Assembly (NCBI RefSeq): GCF_027625475.1
Contig: NZ_CP115174.1
Coordinates: forward strand, 1,826,001 to 1,890,000
DNA: 64,000 nt
Direction of reading: 5' to 3'
Source: Sphingomonas abietis
GTDB lineage: Bacteria; Pseudomonadota; Alphaproteobacteria; Sphingomonadales; Sphingomonadaceae
Below the pieces are notes generated by a model. It was given only the letters and a program-made list of their open reading frames with translations. It had not been told where the DNA came from and made no database searches. The position numbers and the translations under genes are program-made. How positions within the stretch are numbered: position 1 is the first letter of the stretch; each line of letters starts with the position of its first letter. Shown piece after piece: positions 46,694-55,034 of the stretch.

Positions 46694-48079
46694 ATGGCAT
46701 TGGACGTATTGATTGTCGATGACGAGCAGGACATCCGCGAACTCGTCGCGGGTGTGCTGGAAGACGAGGGCTATGGAGCCCGCACCGCGGCGGACAGCGA
46801 TTCGGCGCTGGCGGCCATCCGCGAGCGGCGCCCCAGTCTGGTGTTGCTTGATGTGTGGTTGCAGGGTTCCAAGCTCGACGGGCTGGACCTGCTCGACGAG
46901 ATCAAGCGCCGCGATCCGTCCATCCCGGTGCTGGTGATCTCGGGGCACGGCAATCTCGATACCGCCGTCGCGGCGATCCGGCGCGGCGCCGCCGATTTCA
47001 TCGAGAAGCCATTCGAGGCCGAGCGCCTGCTGCTGCTCGTCGCCCGCGCCACCGAGACCGAGCGGCTCAAGCGCGAGAATGCCACGCTCCGCGCACAGGT
47101 CGGACAGGACGAGGAACTGAACGGCCAGTCGGCGGCGATCAACCAGGTCCGCGCGACGCTCAAGCGCGTGGCGGCGACCGGCAGCCGCGTGCTGATCACC
47201 GGCCCCGCGGGCGTCGGCAAGGAGGTGGCGGCGCGGCTGCTCCATGTCTGGTCGACGCGCGCGCAGGCGCCGTTCGTCGTGGTCTCGGCCGCCCGGATGA
47301 CGCCCGAGCGCGTCGAGGAAGAGCTGTTCGGATCGGAGGAGGGCGGCGACGTCCAGCGGCCCGGCCTGCTCGAACAGGCGCATGGCGGTACGCTATTTCT
47401 CGACGAGATCGCCGACATGCCGCTCACCACCCAGGCGCGCATCCTCCGCGTCCTCACCGACCAGAGCTTCACGCGGGTCGGCGGCACCCATATGGTGAAG
47501 GTCGACGTCCGGGTCGTCTCGGCCACCTCACGGGTGCTGCAGGACGAGATCGAGGCACGGCGTTTTCGGGAGGATTTATATTATCGACTCAACGTCGTAC
47601 CGGTAAATCTTCCGGCGCTGTCCGAACGACGGGAGGACATTCCCGCACTGGTCCAGCATTTCGCCGCGCGCTATGCGGCGGAGCGTCGCGTCGCCACCCC
47701 CGAAATCTCGCCGGAGGCGGTCGCAGCGTTGCAGGCTTATGATTGGCCCGGCAACGTCCGCCAGCTCCGCAACATCGTCGAGCGGACCATGATCATGGCG
47801 CCGGGCGATCGCATCGGGCGCATCGATGCCGACATGCTGCCGGGGGAGATTCTCTCCGATCAGGAGCGGCTGGCGCCGGGCAATGCCGCCAAATCGATCA
47901 TGGGCACGCCGCTGCGCGAGGCCCGCGAGACCTTCGAGCGCGAATATTTGCGCGTGCAGATACGGCGTTTTTCGGGCAATATATCCCGCACTGCAACATT
48001 CATCGGCATGGAGCGATCGGCGCTCCATCGGAAATTGAAGTCGCTCGGATTGGTTGACGTGAAGGACGGAGAAGAATGA
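46694..48079 (+). CDS. ntrX: Response regulator NtrX (AAA+ domain without GAFTGA)
   Basis: This 461-residue regulator has a receiver domain (Asp53 in LLDVWLQ), an AAA+ domain and a C-terminal Fis-type HTH ([20 protein letters not shown]). The AAA+ domain is altered: Walker A reads GPAGVGKE, and where NtrC has GAFTGA this protein reads [19 protein letters not shown], so the sigma-54 contact loop is missing. It probably acts as a sigma-70-type DNA-binding regulator. Start 46694 lies 3 bases after ntrY; its stop overlaps the long form of hfq by 4 bases. Confidence 0.96.
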   Translation: MALDVLIVDDEQDIRELVAGVLEDEGYGARTAADSDSALAAIRERRPSLVLLDVWLQGSKLDGLDLLDEIKRRDPSIPVLVISGHGNLDTAVAAIRRGAADFIEKPFEAERLLLLVARATETERLKRENATLRAQVGQDEELNGQSAAINQVRATLKRVAATGSRVLITGPAGVGKEVAARLLHVWSTRAQAPFVVVSAARMTPERVEEELFGSEEGGDVQRPGLLEQAHGGTLFLDEIADMPLTTQARILRVLTDQSFTRVGGTHMVKVDVRVVSATSRVLQDEIEARRFREDLYYRLNVVPVNLPALSERREDIPALVQHFAARYAAERRVATPEISPEAVAALQAYDWPGNVRQLRNIVERTMIMAPGDRIGRIDADMLPGEILSDQERLAPGNAAKSIMGTPLREARETFEREYLRVQIRRFSGNISRTATFIGMERSALHRKLKSLGLVDVKDGEE

Positions 48080-48723
48080 CCGAGGAAGATACCCCGGCCG
48101 AAGCCAAGGCGCCCGCACGCTTGTCGCGAAAGCGTCTGTCGCCTACATTTCAAGCACCCCCGCAAGAGGCGGAGGTGCCAGAGGCCAAGGAACGGCCACC
48201 CAGCGGGCCACGCCCCGCCAAGAAGACCGGAGACAAGAAGGTCATGGCAGAAAAGCCCAATAATCTTCAGGATATGTTCCTCAACGCTCTGAGGAAGTCG
48301 AAGACCCCGGTGACGATGTTCCTCGTCAAGGGCGTCAAGCTACAGGGGATCATCACCTGGTTCGACAATTTCTCGGTGCTGCTGCGCCGTGACGGCCAGT
48401 CGCAGTTGATCTACAAGCACGCCATCTCCACGGTGATGCCGGCCCATCCGATCGACCTCGCGCCGATCGAGAAGGCCTTCGCCGAGTCGAAGCGCGGCGC
48501 GCTGTTGCAGGAAATCTTCCTCAACGCGGTGAAGCAATCGTCCGAGCCGGTGACGATGTTCCTGGTCAACGGCGTGATGCTGCAGGGCGAAGTCGCCGCA
48601 TACGACTTGTTCTGCCTGCTGCTGCGCCGCGATGGCCAATCGCAGCTGGTCTACAAGCATGCGATTTCGACCGTGCAGCCGCTCCACCCGGTGAATCTCG
48701 CCGAAGACGAGGATGTCGATTGA
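48076..48723 (+). CDS. hfq: RNA chaperone Hfq with two tandem Sm domains
   Basis: This protein carries two complete Hfq/Sm domains in one chain: domain 1 at about residues 63-126 ([13 protein letters not shown] ... IYKHAISTV) and domain 2 at about 143-206 ([14 protein letters not shown] ... VYKHAISTV), spaced exactly 80 residues. Hfq binds small RNAs and mRNAs. ATG 48076 overlaps ntrX (GGAG ribosome site) and adds a disordered Pro/Lys-rich lead; ATG 48244 gives 159 residues and the classical [10 protein letters not shown] opening. A promoter-like TTGTCG-N17-TACATT lies inside the lead. Two domains per chain suggest a trimer mimicking the usual hexamer. Confidence 0.93.
   Translation: MTEEDTPAEAKAPARLSRKRLSPTFQAPPQEAEVPEAKERPPSGPRPAKKTGDKKVMAEKPNNLQDMFLNALRKSKTPVTMFLVKGVKLQGIITWFDNFSVLLRRDGQSQLIYKHAISTVMPAHPIDLAPIEKAFAESKRGALLQEIFLNAVKQSSEPVTMFLVNGVMLQGEVAAYDLFCLLLRRDGQSQLVYKHAISTVQPLHPVNLAEDEDVD
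48121..48149 (+). promoter_or_regulatory. Candidate hfq promoter inside hfq 5' region
   Basis: TTGTCG (48121-48126) and TACATT (48144-48149) are spaced by 17 bases, a good sigma-70-type pair. Transcription from here would make a leader of about 90 bases before the internal ATG 48244, which would let hfq and hflX be expressed apart from ntrYX. Confidence 0.45.
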
Positions 48724-50018
48724 GCGGTTTCGGTCGGGAGGACAAGGACGGCATCGTTCGCGGGGCGCGCGCCATCGTCGCGCTCCCCGAGATCGGCCCG
48801 CATAATCGCACCGCCGAGGCGCGGCTGGAGGAGGCGGCAGGTCTCGCCGGCGCCATCGGCCTCGACGTCGTCGAGAAGATCGCCTTTCGCCTGCGCCAGC
48901 CCAAGGCGGCGACCCTGCTCGGCTCCGGTCAGGTCGAGGCGCTGGCCGAGGCTGCACGCATGGCCGAGGCGGAACTGATCGTCATCGATGCTGCCGTCAC
49001 GCCGATCCAGCAGCGCAATCTGGAGAAAGCGGTTGCCGCCAAGGTGATCGACCGGACCGGGCTGATCCTCGAAATCTTCGGCGAGCGCGCCGCGACCGCC
49101 GAAGGGCGGCTGCAGGTCGAACTCGCCCATCTCGATTATCAGGCCGGCCGGCTGGTGCGCAGTTGGACCCATCTCGAGCGCCAGCGCGGCGGCTTCGGCT
49201 TCCTCGGTGGTCCCGGCGAAACCCAGATCGAGGCCGATCGTCGGCTGATCCGCGATCGCATGGCGAAGCTGCGCAAGGAATTGGAGCAGGTCAGCCGCAC
49301 GCGTGGGCTGCACCGCGATCGGCGCCGCCGCGCGCCGTGGCCGGTGATCGCGCTGGTCGGCTATACCAATGCCGGCAAGTCGACTTTGTTCAACCGGATG
49401 ACCGGCGCCGACGTCATGGCGAAGGATCTACTGTTCGCGACGCTCGATCCGACGATGCGGCAGATCCGTCTGCCGGGTCTCGACAAGGCGATCCTGTCCG
49501 ACACGGTGGGCTTCGTCTCCGATCTGCCGACCCAGTTGGTGGCGGCGTTTCGCGCCACGCTGGAGGAGGTCGTCACCGCCGACATCATCATCCACGTCCG
49601 CGACATGTCGCACCCGGACAGCGAGGCGCAGGCGCAGGACGTCACCCATGTGCTGACCGAGATCGGCGCCGTCGGCGAAAGCGAGAGCACGCCGATGATC
49701 GAGGCCTGGAACAAGGTCGATGCGCTCGATGCCGAAACCGCCGCCACGCTGCGCGCCGAAGCGGCGCGGCGCGACGATGCGGTGGTGCTGTCGGCATTGA
49801 CCGGGGAAGGGGTGGAGGATCTCCGCCGCGCCGTTTCCGATCGCCTCAGCCGCGGGGCACGGGTCCGCACGGTGCGCCTGCCGGCCAGTGACGGCGCGTC
49901 CGTCGCCTGGCTCCACCAGCATGGCGAAGTGCTGGCGAGCGACGCGACCGGCGAGGTGGTCAGCCTCGATGTGCGGATCAGCGATATCGACTGGGCACGC
50001 TTCGAGGCGCGCGAATGA
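48720..50018 (+). CDS. hflX: Ribosome-associated GTPase HflX
   Basis: This 432-residue GTPase splits stalled ribosomes in heat stress. It has the N-terminal HflX domain ([19 protein letters not shown]), the conserved [13 protein letters not shown] [20 protein letters not shown], Walker motif GYTNAGKST, and [14 protein letters not shown]. The start is TTG 48720, overlapping the hfq stop by 4 bases; no nearer ATG opens the conserved region. hfq-hflX coupling is ancient in proteobacteria. Length is normal. Confidence 0.96.
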   Translation: MSGFGREDKDGIVRGARAIVALPEIGPHNRTAEARLEEAAGLAGAIGLDVVEKIAFRLRQPKAATLLGSGQVEALAEAARMAEAELIVIDAAVTPIQQRNLEKAVAAKVIDRTGLILEIFGERAATAEGRLQVELAHLDYQAGRLVRSWTHLERQRGGFGFLGGPGETQIEADRRLIRDRMAKLRKELEQVSRTRGLHRDRRRRAPWPVIALVGYTNAGKSTLFNRMTGADVMAKDLLFATLDPTMRQIRLPGLDKAILSDTVGFVSDLPTQLVAAFRATLEEVVTADIIIHVRDMSHPDSEAQAQDVTHVLTEIGAVGESESTPMIEAWNKVDALDAETAATLRAEAARRDDAVVLSALTGEGVEDLRRAVSDRLSRGARVRTVRLPASDGASVAWLHQHGEVLASDATGEVVSLDVRISDIDWARFEARE

Positions 50019-50671
50019 CGAACCTTCCTCAGCGCGATTTCGCCGCCTTCCTGTTCGACATGGACGGCACCGTGCTGGACAGCATCGCGGTCGCCAACCG
50101 CGTCTGGAGCCGCTGGGCCGAAAGCCATGGCCTCGATCCGGCGCCGATCCTGGCGGTGATGCATGGCGTACAGGCGGTCCAGACCATTCGCCGCTTCGCG
50201 CCGCCGGGCGTGGACGTGCTGGCCGAGACCGCGGCGCTCACCCAGGCGGAGATCGAAGAGGCGGAGGGTACGCTTCCCATTCCGGGAGCGCCGGCATTCC
50301 TCGCCGCACTGCCGGCCGATCGCTGGGCGATCGTGACATCGGCGCCGCGCGCGCTCGCCTTGCGGCGGCTGGCGGTGGCGGGGATTCCGATGCCGTCGCT
50401 GCTGATCTCGGCGGACGATGTCGCCCATGGCAAGCCCGCCCCGGATTGCTTCCTGCTCGCCGCCGAACGGCTGGGCTTTGCCGCGTCCGATTGCCTGGTG
50501 TGGGAAGATGCGCCGGCCGGGATCGCGGCCGGCGAGGCGGCGGGCGCGACGGTGATGGTGGTGACGACGACGCATCATGCGCCGATCGAGACCGGCCATG
50601 CCACGATTGCGAGCTACGAACCGCTTGCGGTGGAGATCGGCGCCGACGGACGCCTCTCGCTGAGCGCTTAA
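50015..50671 (+). CDS. HAD-IA family sugar-phosphatase-like hydrolase
   Basis: This 218-residue HAD phosphatase begins with FLFDMDGTVLDSIAVANRVW (Asp nucleophile, DxDGT), has a cap domain with MHGVQAVQTI, the threonine/serine motif IVTSAPRALALRRL and the acidic loop VWEDAPAGIAAGEAAGA. The cap and HG motif resemble 2-deoxyglucose/glycerol-phosphate phosphatases such as YfbT. Substrate unknown. Start overlaps hflX (ATGA) so it is probably cotranscribed; the 3' end overlaps the gmk stop by 4 bases. Confidence 0.92.
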   Translation: MTNLPQRDFAAFLFDMDGTVLDSIAVANRVWSRWAESHGLDPAPILAVMHGVQAVQTIRRFAPPGVDVLAETAALTQAEIEEAEGTLPIPGAPAFLAALPADRWAIVTSAPRALALRRLAVAGIPMPSLLISADDVAHGKPAPDCFLLAAERLGFAASDCLVWEDAPAGIAAGEAAGATVMVVTTTHHAPIETGHATIASYEPLAVEIGADGRLSLSA

Positions 50672-51348
50672 CCCCGCATCAGCTTGCGGGTGAAGCCGAT
50701 CAGGCCGAGCTGGCGGTGGCGACGCAGCCGCTCGGCCCGCAGGATCAGGCGCACCTGTGCGAAGCAGCGTTCGACATCGTCGTTGACCAGCACATAATCA
50801 TAGCCGTCCCAATGGCCCATTTCGGACACCGAGCGCTCCATCCGGCGATCGATCACATCGGCGGCATCGGTGGCGCGCCCGCGCAGGCGCCGTTCGAGTT
50901 CTTCCATCGAGGGCGGCAGGATGAACACCCGCACGACATCGCCGGCAGCCTGCTGGTAGAGCTGCTGCGCGCCCTGCCAGTCGATATCGAACAGCACGTC
51001 GCGGCCTTCGTGGAGCATCGCCTCGACCGGCGCTCGCGGGGTGCCGTAGCGATGATCGAACACATGCGCCCATTCGAGGAATTCCTCGTCGGATACCATG
51101 CGCTTGAACTCGGGCGTATCGACGAAGTGGTAATCCTTGCCGTCGACCTCGCCCGGCCGGATCGGCCGGGTGGTGGCGGACACCGACATCTCGATCTGGC
51201 CGTCCGCGGCGATCAGCTTGCGGGCGATCGTGGACTTGCCGGCCCCGGACGGGGAGGAGATCACGAACAGCAGGCCCCGCCGCTGCATTTCCACCTCATG
51301 CGGGCGGCGACGGGAGGGAAGGGTTGCGGAATCGACGGGTTCGGCCAT
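50668..51348 (-). CDS. gmk: Guanylate kinase
   Basis: This enzyme phosphorylates GMP to GDP. It has Walker A SSPSGAGKST, the GMP-binding SVSATTRPIRPGEVDGKDYHF and the later DIDWQGAQQL and FILPPSMEELERRL. Three starts are possible: 51393 (241 residues), 51348 (226) and 51288 (206). The 51288 ATG has the best ribosome site (GAGGTGG) and gives typical Gmk length; I list the middle one and note that 51288 may be correct. It converges on the HAD gene with a 4-base overlap. Confidence 0.95.
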   Translation of the reverse strand: MAEPVDSATLPSRRRPHEVEMQRRGLLFVISSPSGAGKSTIARKLIAADGQIEMSVSATTRPIRPGEVDGKDYHFVDTPEFKRMVSDEEFLEWAHVFDHRYGTPRAPVEAMLHEGRDVLFDIDWQGAQQLYQQAAGDVVRVFILPPSMEELERRLRGRATDAADVIDRRMERSVSEMGHWDGYDYVLVNDDVERCFAQVRLILRAERLRRHRQLGLIGFTRKLMRG

Positions 51349-51478
51349 GGCCGCTTCTGCCGCGGCGGCCCCGCGCCCGTCAACACCGGACATCCCGTGC
51401 GGGCCGTCCGAGCCGACATCGAGGCTGAATGGCGGCGGTCGATAGCGGCGGCCGATAGCGGCCTACCGCATCCGAAGC

Positions 51479-52288
51479 CTACTGGCCGCGCGCCTTGGCC
51501 GACTGCCACAACGCCTGCTTCGCATCGAGCGACAGGCCGGGGAAAGCGTCCCCGGCTTCCGCCTCCATCGCCGCGAAACGGCGTTCGAACTTGGCATTGG
51601 CGGCGCGCAGGGCGGCCTCCGGATCGATCGTCATGTGGCGTGCCCAATTGACCATCGCGAACAGCAGGTCGCCGAATTCTTCGGCCCGCGCCGCGTCATC
51701 CGGCGCCGATTCGATCTCGGCGATCTCCTCGAACACCTTCGCGCGGGGGCCATCGGCGTCGGGCCAATCAAAGCCGACCCGCCCGGCGCGCTTTTGCAGC
51801 TTCTCGGCCCGCAGCAACGCGGGTAATCCCAGCGCGACGCCGGCCAGCGCGCCGGTCTCCCGGCGTTCGGCGCGCTCTTCGGCCTTGATCTGCTCCCAAC
51901 CGACCCGCGCGGCGTCACCGTACCCCTGCGCTTCGTCGCCGAAGACGTGGGGATGGCGGCGGATCATCTTGTCGGCGATCGAGGCGATGACGTCGGCGAG
52001 CGTGAAATGCCCGGCCTCCTCGGCGATACGGGCATGGAAGACCACCTGCAGCTGGAGATCGCCGAGTTCGCCCCGCAGATCGGCCATGTCGTTTCGCGCA
52101 ATGGCGTCGGCCACCTCATAGGCCTCCTCGATCGTGTAGGGCGCGATCGTCGCGAAATCCTGTTCGACATCCCAGGGGCAACCACCATCGGGATCGCGCA
52201 GCGTTGCCATGATATCGGCCAATCGCAGGATGGCCTCGCCCGCAGACGGATCGGGGGCGGTGGTCGGGGAGGCACTATGCTGGCTCAT
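51479..52288 (-). CDS. mazG: Nucleoside triphosphate pyrophosphohydrolase MazG
   Basis: This 269-residue enzyme hydrolyses (d)NTPs to monophosphates, cleaning oxidised or alarmone-linked nucleotides. It has two MazG domains: N-terminal with GGCPWDVEQDFATIAPYTIEE and EAYEVADAI, then ELGDLQLQVVFHARIAEE; C-terminal with EEIAEIESA and EFGDLLFAMVNWARH. Length is normal. A weak AGGA lies before ATG 52288. It is followed 130 bases later by gmk on the same strand, perhaps loosely linked as nucleotide-metabolism genes. Confidence 0.96.
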   Translation of the reverse strand: MSQHSASPTTAPDPSAGEAILRLADIMATLRDPDGGCPWDVEQDFATIAPYTIEEAYEVADAIARNDMADLRGELGDLQLQVVFHARIAEEAGHFTLADVIASIADKMIRRHPHVFGDEAQGYGDAARVGWEQIKAEERAERRETGALAGVALGLPALLRAEKLQKRAGRVGFDWPDADGPRAKVFEEIAEIESAPDDAARAEEFGDLLFAMVNWARHMTIDPEAALRAANAKFERRFAAMEAEAGDAFPGLSLDAKQALWQSAKARGQ

Positions 52289-52429
52289 CCATGGTCCTGC
52301 AAAATGGAAGGGGATCGTCTGTGGCCATGCCGCTTATGACAGGCGCCGCCGCGGGGAGCCATCACCCTCTGCCACCGATCGCGCGCCCTGTGCCGAACTA
52401 GGGGATGATAACGGCAGAAAGGCGTCGCC

Positions 52430-53305
52430 CTATCGCGAGGGGCGGCGCCCGAACTTCGGGCTTTCGGTGGCGGCCTTTTCGGCCTCTTCATCGGCGCGCC
52501 GCTCGGCCGCGGCATTGATCGACAGCAGGATGAGCTGGAAGCCATTGGCCTTGCTGTGGACCTGCAAGGCGAGCTTGGGCGGGCGGCTGCCCCGCGGCAC
52601 GGCGATCCAGTCGCGCGGATCGGCGGGCGCCCAGGCGATCCGGTCCTCCGGCTTGGCCGCCAGCAGCGCCGCCGGCAGGGCCGCGCCGGCCTGGATGGCA
52701 AGGTCGGGGAAGGAGCGGGACGGGCGGGCATAGCGGAACGTTCCGTCCTTGGCGAAGAGCCACGCGCCCATCGTCTGCGTCAGATCGGCGTAGCGTGTCG
52801 CTGCCACATCGAGGCTGACGCCATATTCCGCGGCGATGGCTGCCAGATGCAGGACACTCTGCTTGCCGAGGCCGACGACAAAGTCGCTGAACCAGGGTTT
52901 CGGCATCAACAACCCGGCGGCGAAACGGTTCGCCCGCATTTCCTGCTTGCGATGGGTCGTGTCGCGGCGGTTTTCGGCCAGATCGCGGTGGGTGCATTGC
53001 CGGTCGCCGTGATGGTCGCCGAGAAGGAAATGGCCGAGTTGGTGGGCGATCGCATAGCGTCGGCGCGGCGCAGGCAGGCCGGCGGCGAACTCGATGATAC
53101 CGCTGTTGGTCACCGGATCGATGATCAGCCCGGACGGCGCGCCATCATCGTCCCGCTCCCCGAAATCGGCGATCCCGACCTTGCGGGCCCATGCTTCGAC
53201 GTCCACCGGCGTCCGCGGCTCGGGATGATGCCGGAGCATCGCGGCCAGCAGGGTTTCGGGCGATTCGCAGCCCGCGAGGTCGTTCAGCAGCGCCTTGTCG
53301 ATCAT
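52430..53305 (-). CDS. ImmA/IrrE-like protein with HQLGH in place of HELGH
   Basis: This 291-residue protein has the DUF955/ImmA-IrrE metalloprotease fold: YAIAHQLGHFLLGD at residues 84-97 and EMRANRFAAGLLMPKPWF, which supplies the third ligand. The active-site glutamate is replaced by Gln89 (HQLGH at 88-92), which normally abolishes zinc hydrolase activity, so this may be a binding or sensing protein. ImmA/IrrE proteins usually cleave a partner repressor; no XRE-type repressor lies adjacent. The C-terminal third is a separate, unrecognised region. The gene is solitary, 141 bases beyond mazG. Confidence 0.8.
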   Translation of the reverse strand: MIDKALLNDLAGCESPETLLAAMLRHHPEPRTPVDVEAWARKVGIADFGERDDDGAPSGLIIDPVTNSGIIEFAAGLPAPRRRYAIAHQLGHFLLGDHHGDRQCTHRDLAENRRDTTHRKQEMRANRFAAGLLMPKPWFSDFVVGLGKQSVLHLAAIAAEYGVSLDVAATRYADLTQTMGAWLFAKDGTFRYARPSRSFPDLAIQAGAALPAALLAAKPEDRIAWAPADPRDWIAVPRGSRPPKLALQVHSKANGFQLILLSINAAAERRADEEAEKAATESPKFGRRPSR

Positions 53306-53428
53306 CGGGGCCTGCTACCCCAATGTGGCGCCGGAGGCGACCGCGGCGCCGGCCGCCCGATCATCCCTTTTCTTTCGCCACGCCGCACGGCATCGTTTTC
53401 GGCGGAAAACAGCGATGACAGGACAGGC

Positions 53429-53920
53429 ATGACGGATCGGCAGGACGGAACAGCATCGCGGAACCGGGTTCGCCGATCGGCGCGGATGATCCTGCTCGAT
53501 CGGGAAGGGCGGGTGCTGCTGATCCGTTTCGTATTGCCGCGCCGCGATGGCGACTATCTGTTCTGGGCGACACCGGGCGGCGAGAGGGAAGGCGACGAGG
53601 CGCCGCTCGATACGGCGCGGCGCGAAGTCCGGGAGGAATTGGGCCTGGTCCTGCCGCTCGAAGGGCCGGTGCATCACGCCAGCGGCACGTTCGAGTTCCT
53701 GCACGAGACGGTCGACAATGAAGATGATTTCTATGTCGCCCGCTGGCCGGGCGGCCCGATCGCGCTCGACGGCGTCGATGAGGCCGAGCGCACCGCCTTG
53801 AAGGAGCTGCGCTGGTGGAGCGCCGAGGCGATCGATGCGAGCGCGCAACCGGTCTACCCGCCCGACCTCGCCGACGTCGTGCGTCGGCTGGGTCGGGCGG
53901 GCAGCGCGAGCGCCGACTGA
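53429..53920 (+). CDS. Nudix hydrolase
   Basis: ATG 53429 gives a 163-residue Nudix protein; the frame is open much further upstream only as the antisense of the ImmA-like gene. The Nudix box is intact: GGEREGDEAPLDTARREVREELGL in outline (GX5EX7REVREEXGL). Such enzymes cleave nucleoside diphosphates linked to another group, removing toxic or signalling molecules. Substrate unknown. Its stop is directly adjacent to that of the convergent Tim44-like gene. Confidence 0.92.
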   Translation: MTDRQDGTASRNRVRRSARMILLDREGRVLLIRFVLPRRDGDYLFWATPGGEREGDEAPLDTARREVREELGLVLPLEGPVHHASGTFEFLHETVDNEDDFYVARWPGGPIALDGVDEAERTALKELRWWSAEAIDASAQPVYPPDLADVVRRLGRAGSASAD

Positions 53921-54919
53921 TCAGCTCTCCTGGATTGCCGACAGCTTCCAAGTCCCGGACATGTCGCGCACGAAGGTCCAGAGTTCGGTCGTCTCGCTCG
54001 GAATATTGGCCGAGCCGCTGACGATCGCGCCCGTGGTGCGATTGCGCATCAGGTCGATGCCTTCGTAGCGCAGCGCGATCGTCGCATAGTCGGCGCCCGC
54101 TTCCTGCCAGGCCTCGGACACTTCGGCATCGAGCAGGCGGGTGCCGCTGACCTCGTTGCGGATGCCCTGGGTCGCGTTCTGGCTCAGTTCCTCCGAGAGA
54201 TAAGACATGATCTCGGGGGTGGTGAGCTGGCGGAGCCGGCCATAATCCTCGCGGCCGAAGGCATCCTGCACGTCGATCAGCAGCCGCTCGAAGGCCTGCT
54301 GGTCGCTGCTGGTGATGGCGATATCGACGCCCTGGTCGGCCACCGGCTGCGGTGCCATCGCAGGGCCGCCCCACGGGCTGCCGACGGTGGCGTTGCCCTG
54401 CGGGACATAGCTGTCCTGCTGGCTGTAACCGCCGTTCATGGGCGATCCTTGCGACTGCGAACGGCGACGGAAGAAACCGATCACCAGCCACACGATGCCG
54501 CCGAGGATGGCGACCTGAAGCAGCGCCGTCAGGAAACCGCCGCCGCCGCCTGCACCGCCCCAGCCGCCGCCCATGCCGTGGCCGAAGAAATGGCCGATCA
54601 GGCCGCCGGCGACGAGGCCGCCCAGCAAGCCGCCGCCGAAGCCGCCGAACCGGCTTCCGGCCGGGCGATAGCCGGGCTGCTGGCCATAAGCGGGGGCATA
54701 GTTCGGGCTGGGCTGCGGCGTCCCGCGCGGCGTCATCGAACGCTGGACCGGTGGCACATAGCGCTGGGAACCATAGGTCGAAGGCGGCGCGGAGTAGGTG
54801 CGCGAACCGCGGCTGCCGAAGCTGCCGCCGCGCCGGGCGTCAGCCGGGCCGGTGGCGAGGCTGGCCACCGCGAGCAGGGTCATCATACTGGACATCAAAC
54901 GGATCGAAAATGGGCGCAA
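53921..54919 (-). CDS. Tim44-like domain membrane protein
   Basis: This protein of about 332 residues begins with a signal-like sequence (SMMTLLAVASLATGPADAR), then a Gly/Pro/Ser-rich disordered region, a glycine-rich hydrophobic block, a membrane helix (FLTALLQVAILGGIVWLVIGFF) and a C-terminal Tim44-like domain (about residues 200-330, FERLLIDVQDAFGREDYGRLRQLTTPEI onward in outline). I choose TTG 54919 because GGAGAG lies 5 bases upstream, while GTG 54967 lacks a site. Tim44-like bacterial proteins are poorly understood. Stop abuts the Nudix stop. Confidence 0.85.
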   Translation of the reverse strand: MRPFSIRLMSSMMTLLAVASLATGPADARRGGSFGSRGSRTYSAPPSTYGSQRYVPPVQRSMTPRGTPQPSPNYAPAYGQQPGYRPAGSRFGGFGGGLLGGLVAGGLIGHFFGHGMGGGWGGAGGGGGFLTALLQVAILGGIVWLVIGFFRRRSQSQGSPMNGGYSQQDSYVPQGNATVGSPWGGPAMAPQPVADQGVDIAITSSDQQAFERLLIDVQDAFGREDYGRLRQLTTPEIMSYLSEELSQNATQGIRNEVSGTRLLDAEVSEAWQEAGADYATIALRYEGIDLMRNRTTGAIVSGSANIPSETTELWTFVRDMSGTWKLSAIQES

Positions 54920-55034
54920 GGTTACTCTCCTCAGGATCTGAGATGTAGGCGCATCCTGCGTCTTCACCAGTGATCGCGCGGGTTAATTCCATGACAGGTC
55001 GGCCGGCCGGGCCAAGTGGCTGGCCGGCCGATGA

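Noticed and set aside
51431..51460. Short direct repeats CGATAGCGGC between gmk and mazG
   Set aside because: Only two 10-base copies in GC-rich DNA; likely chance or slippage.
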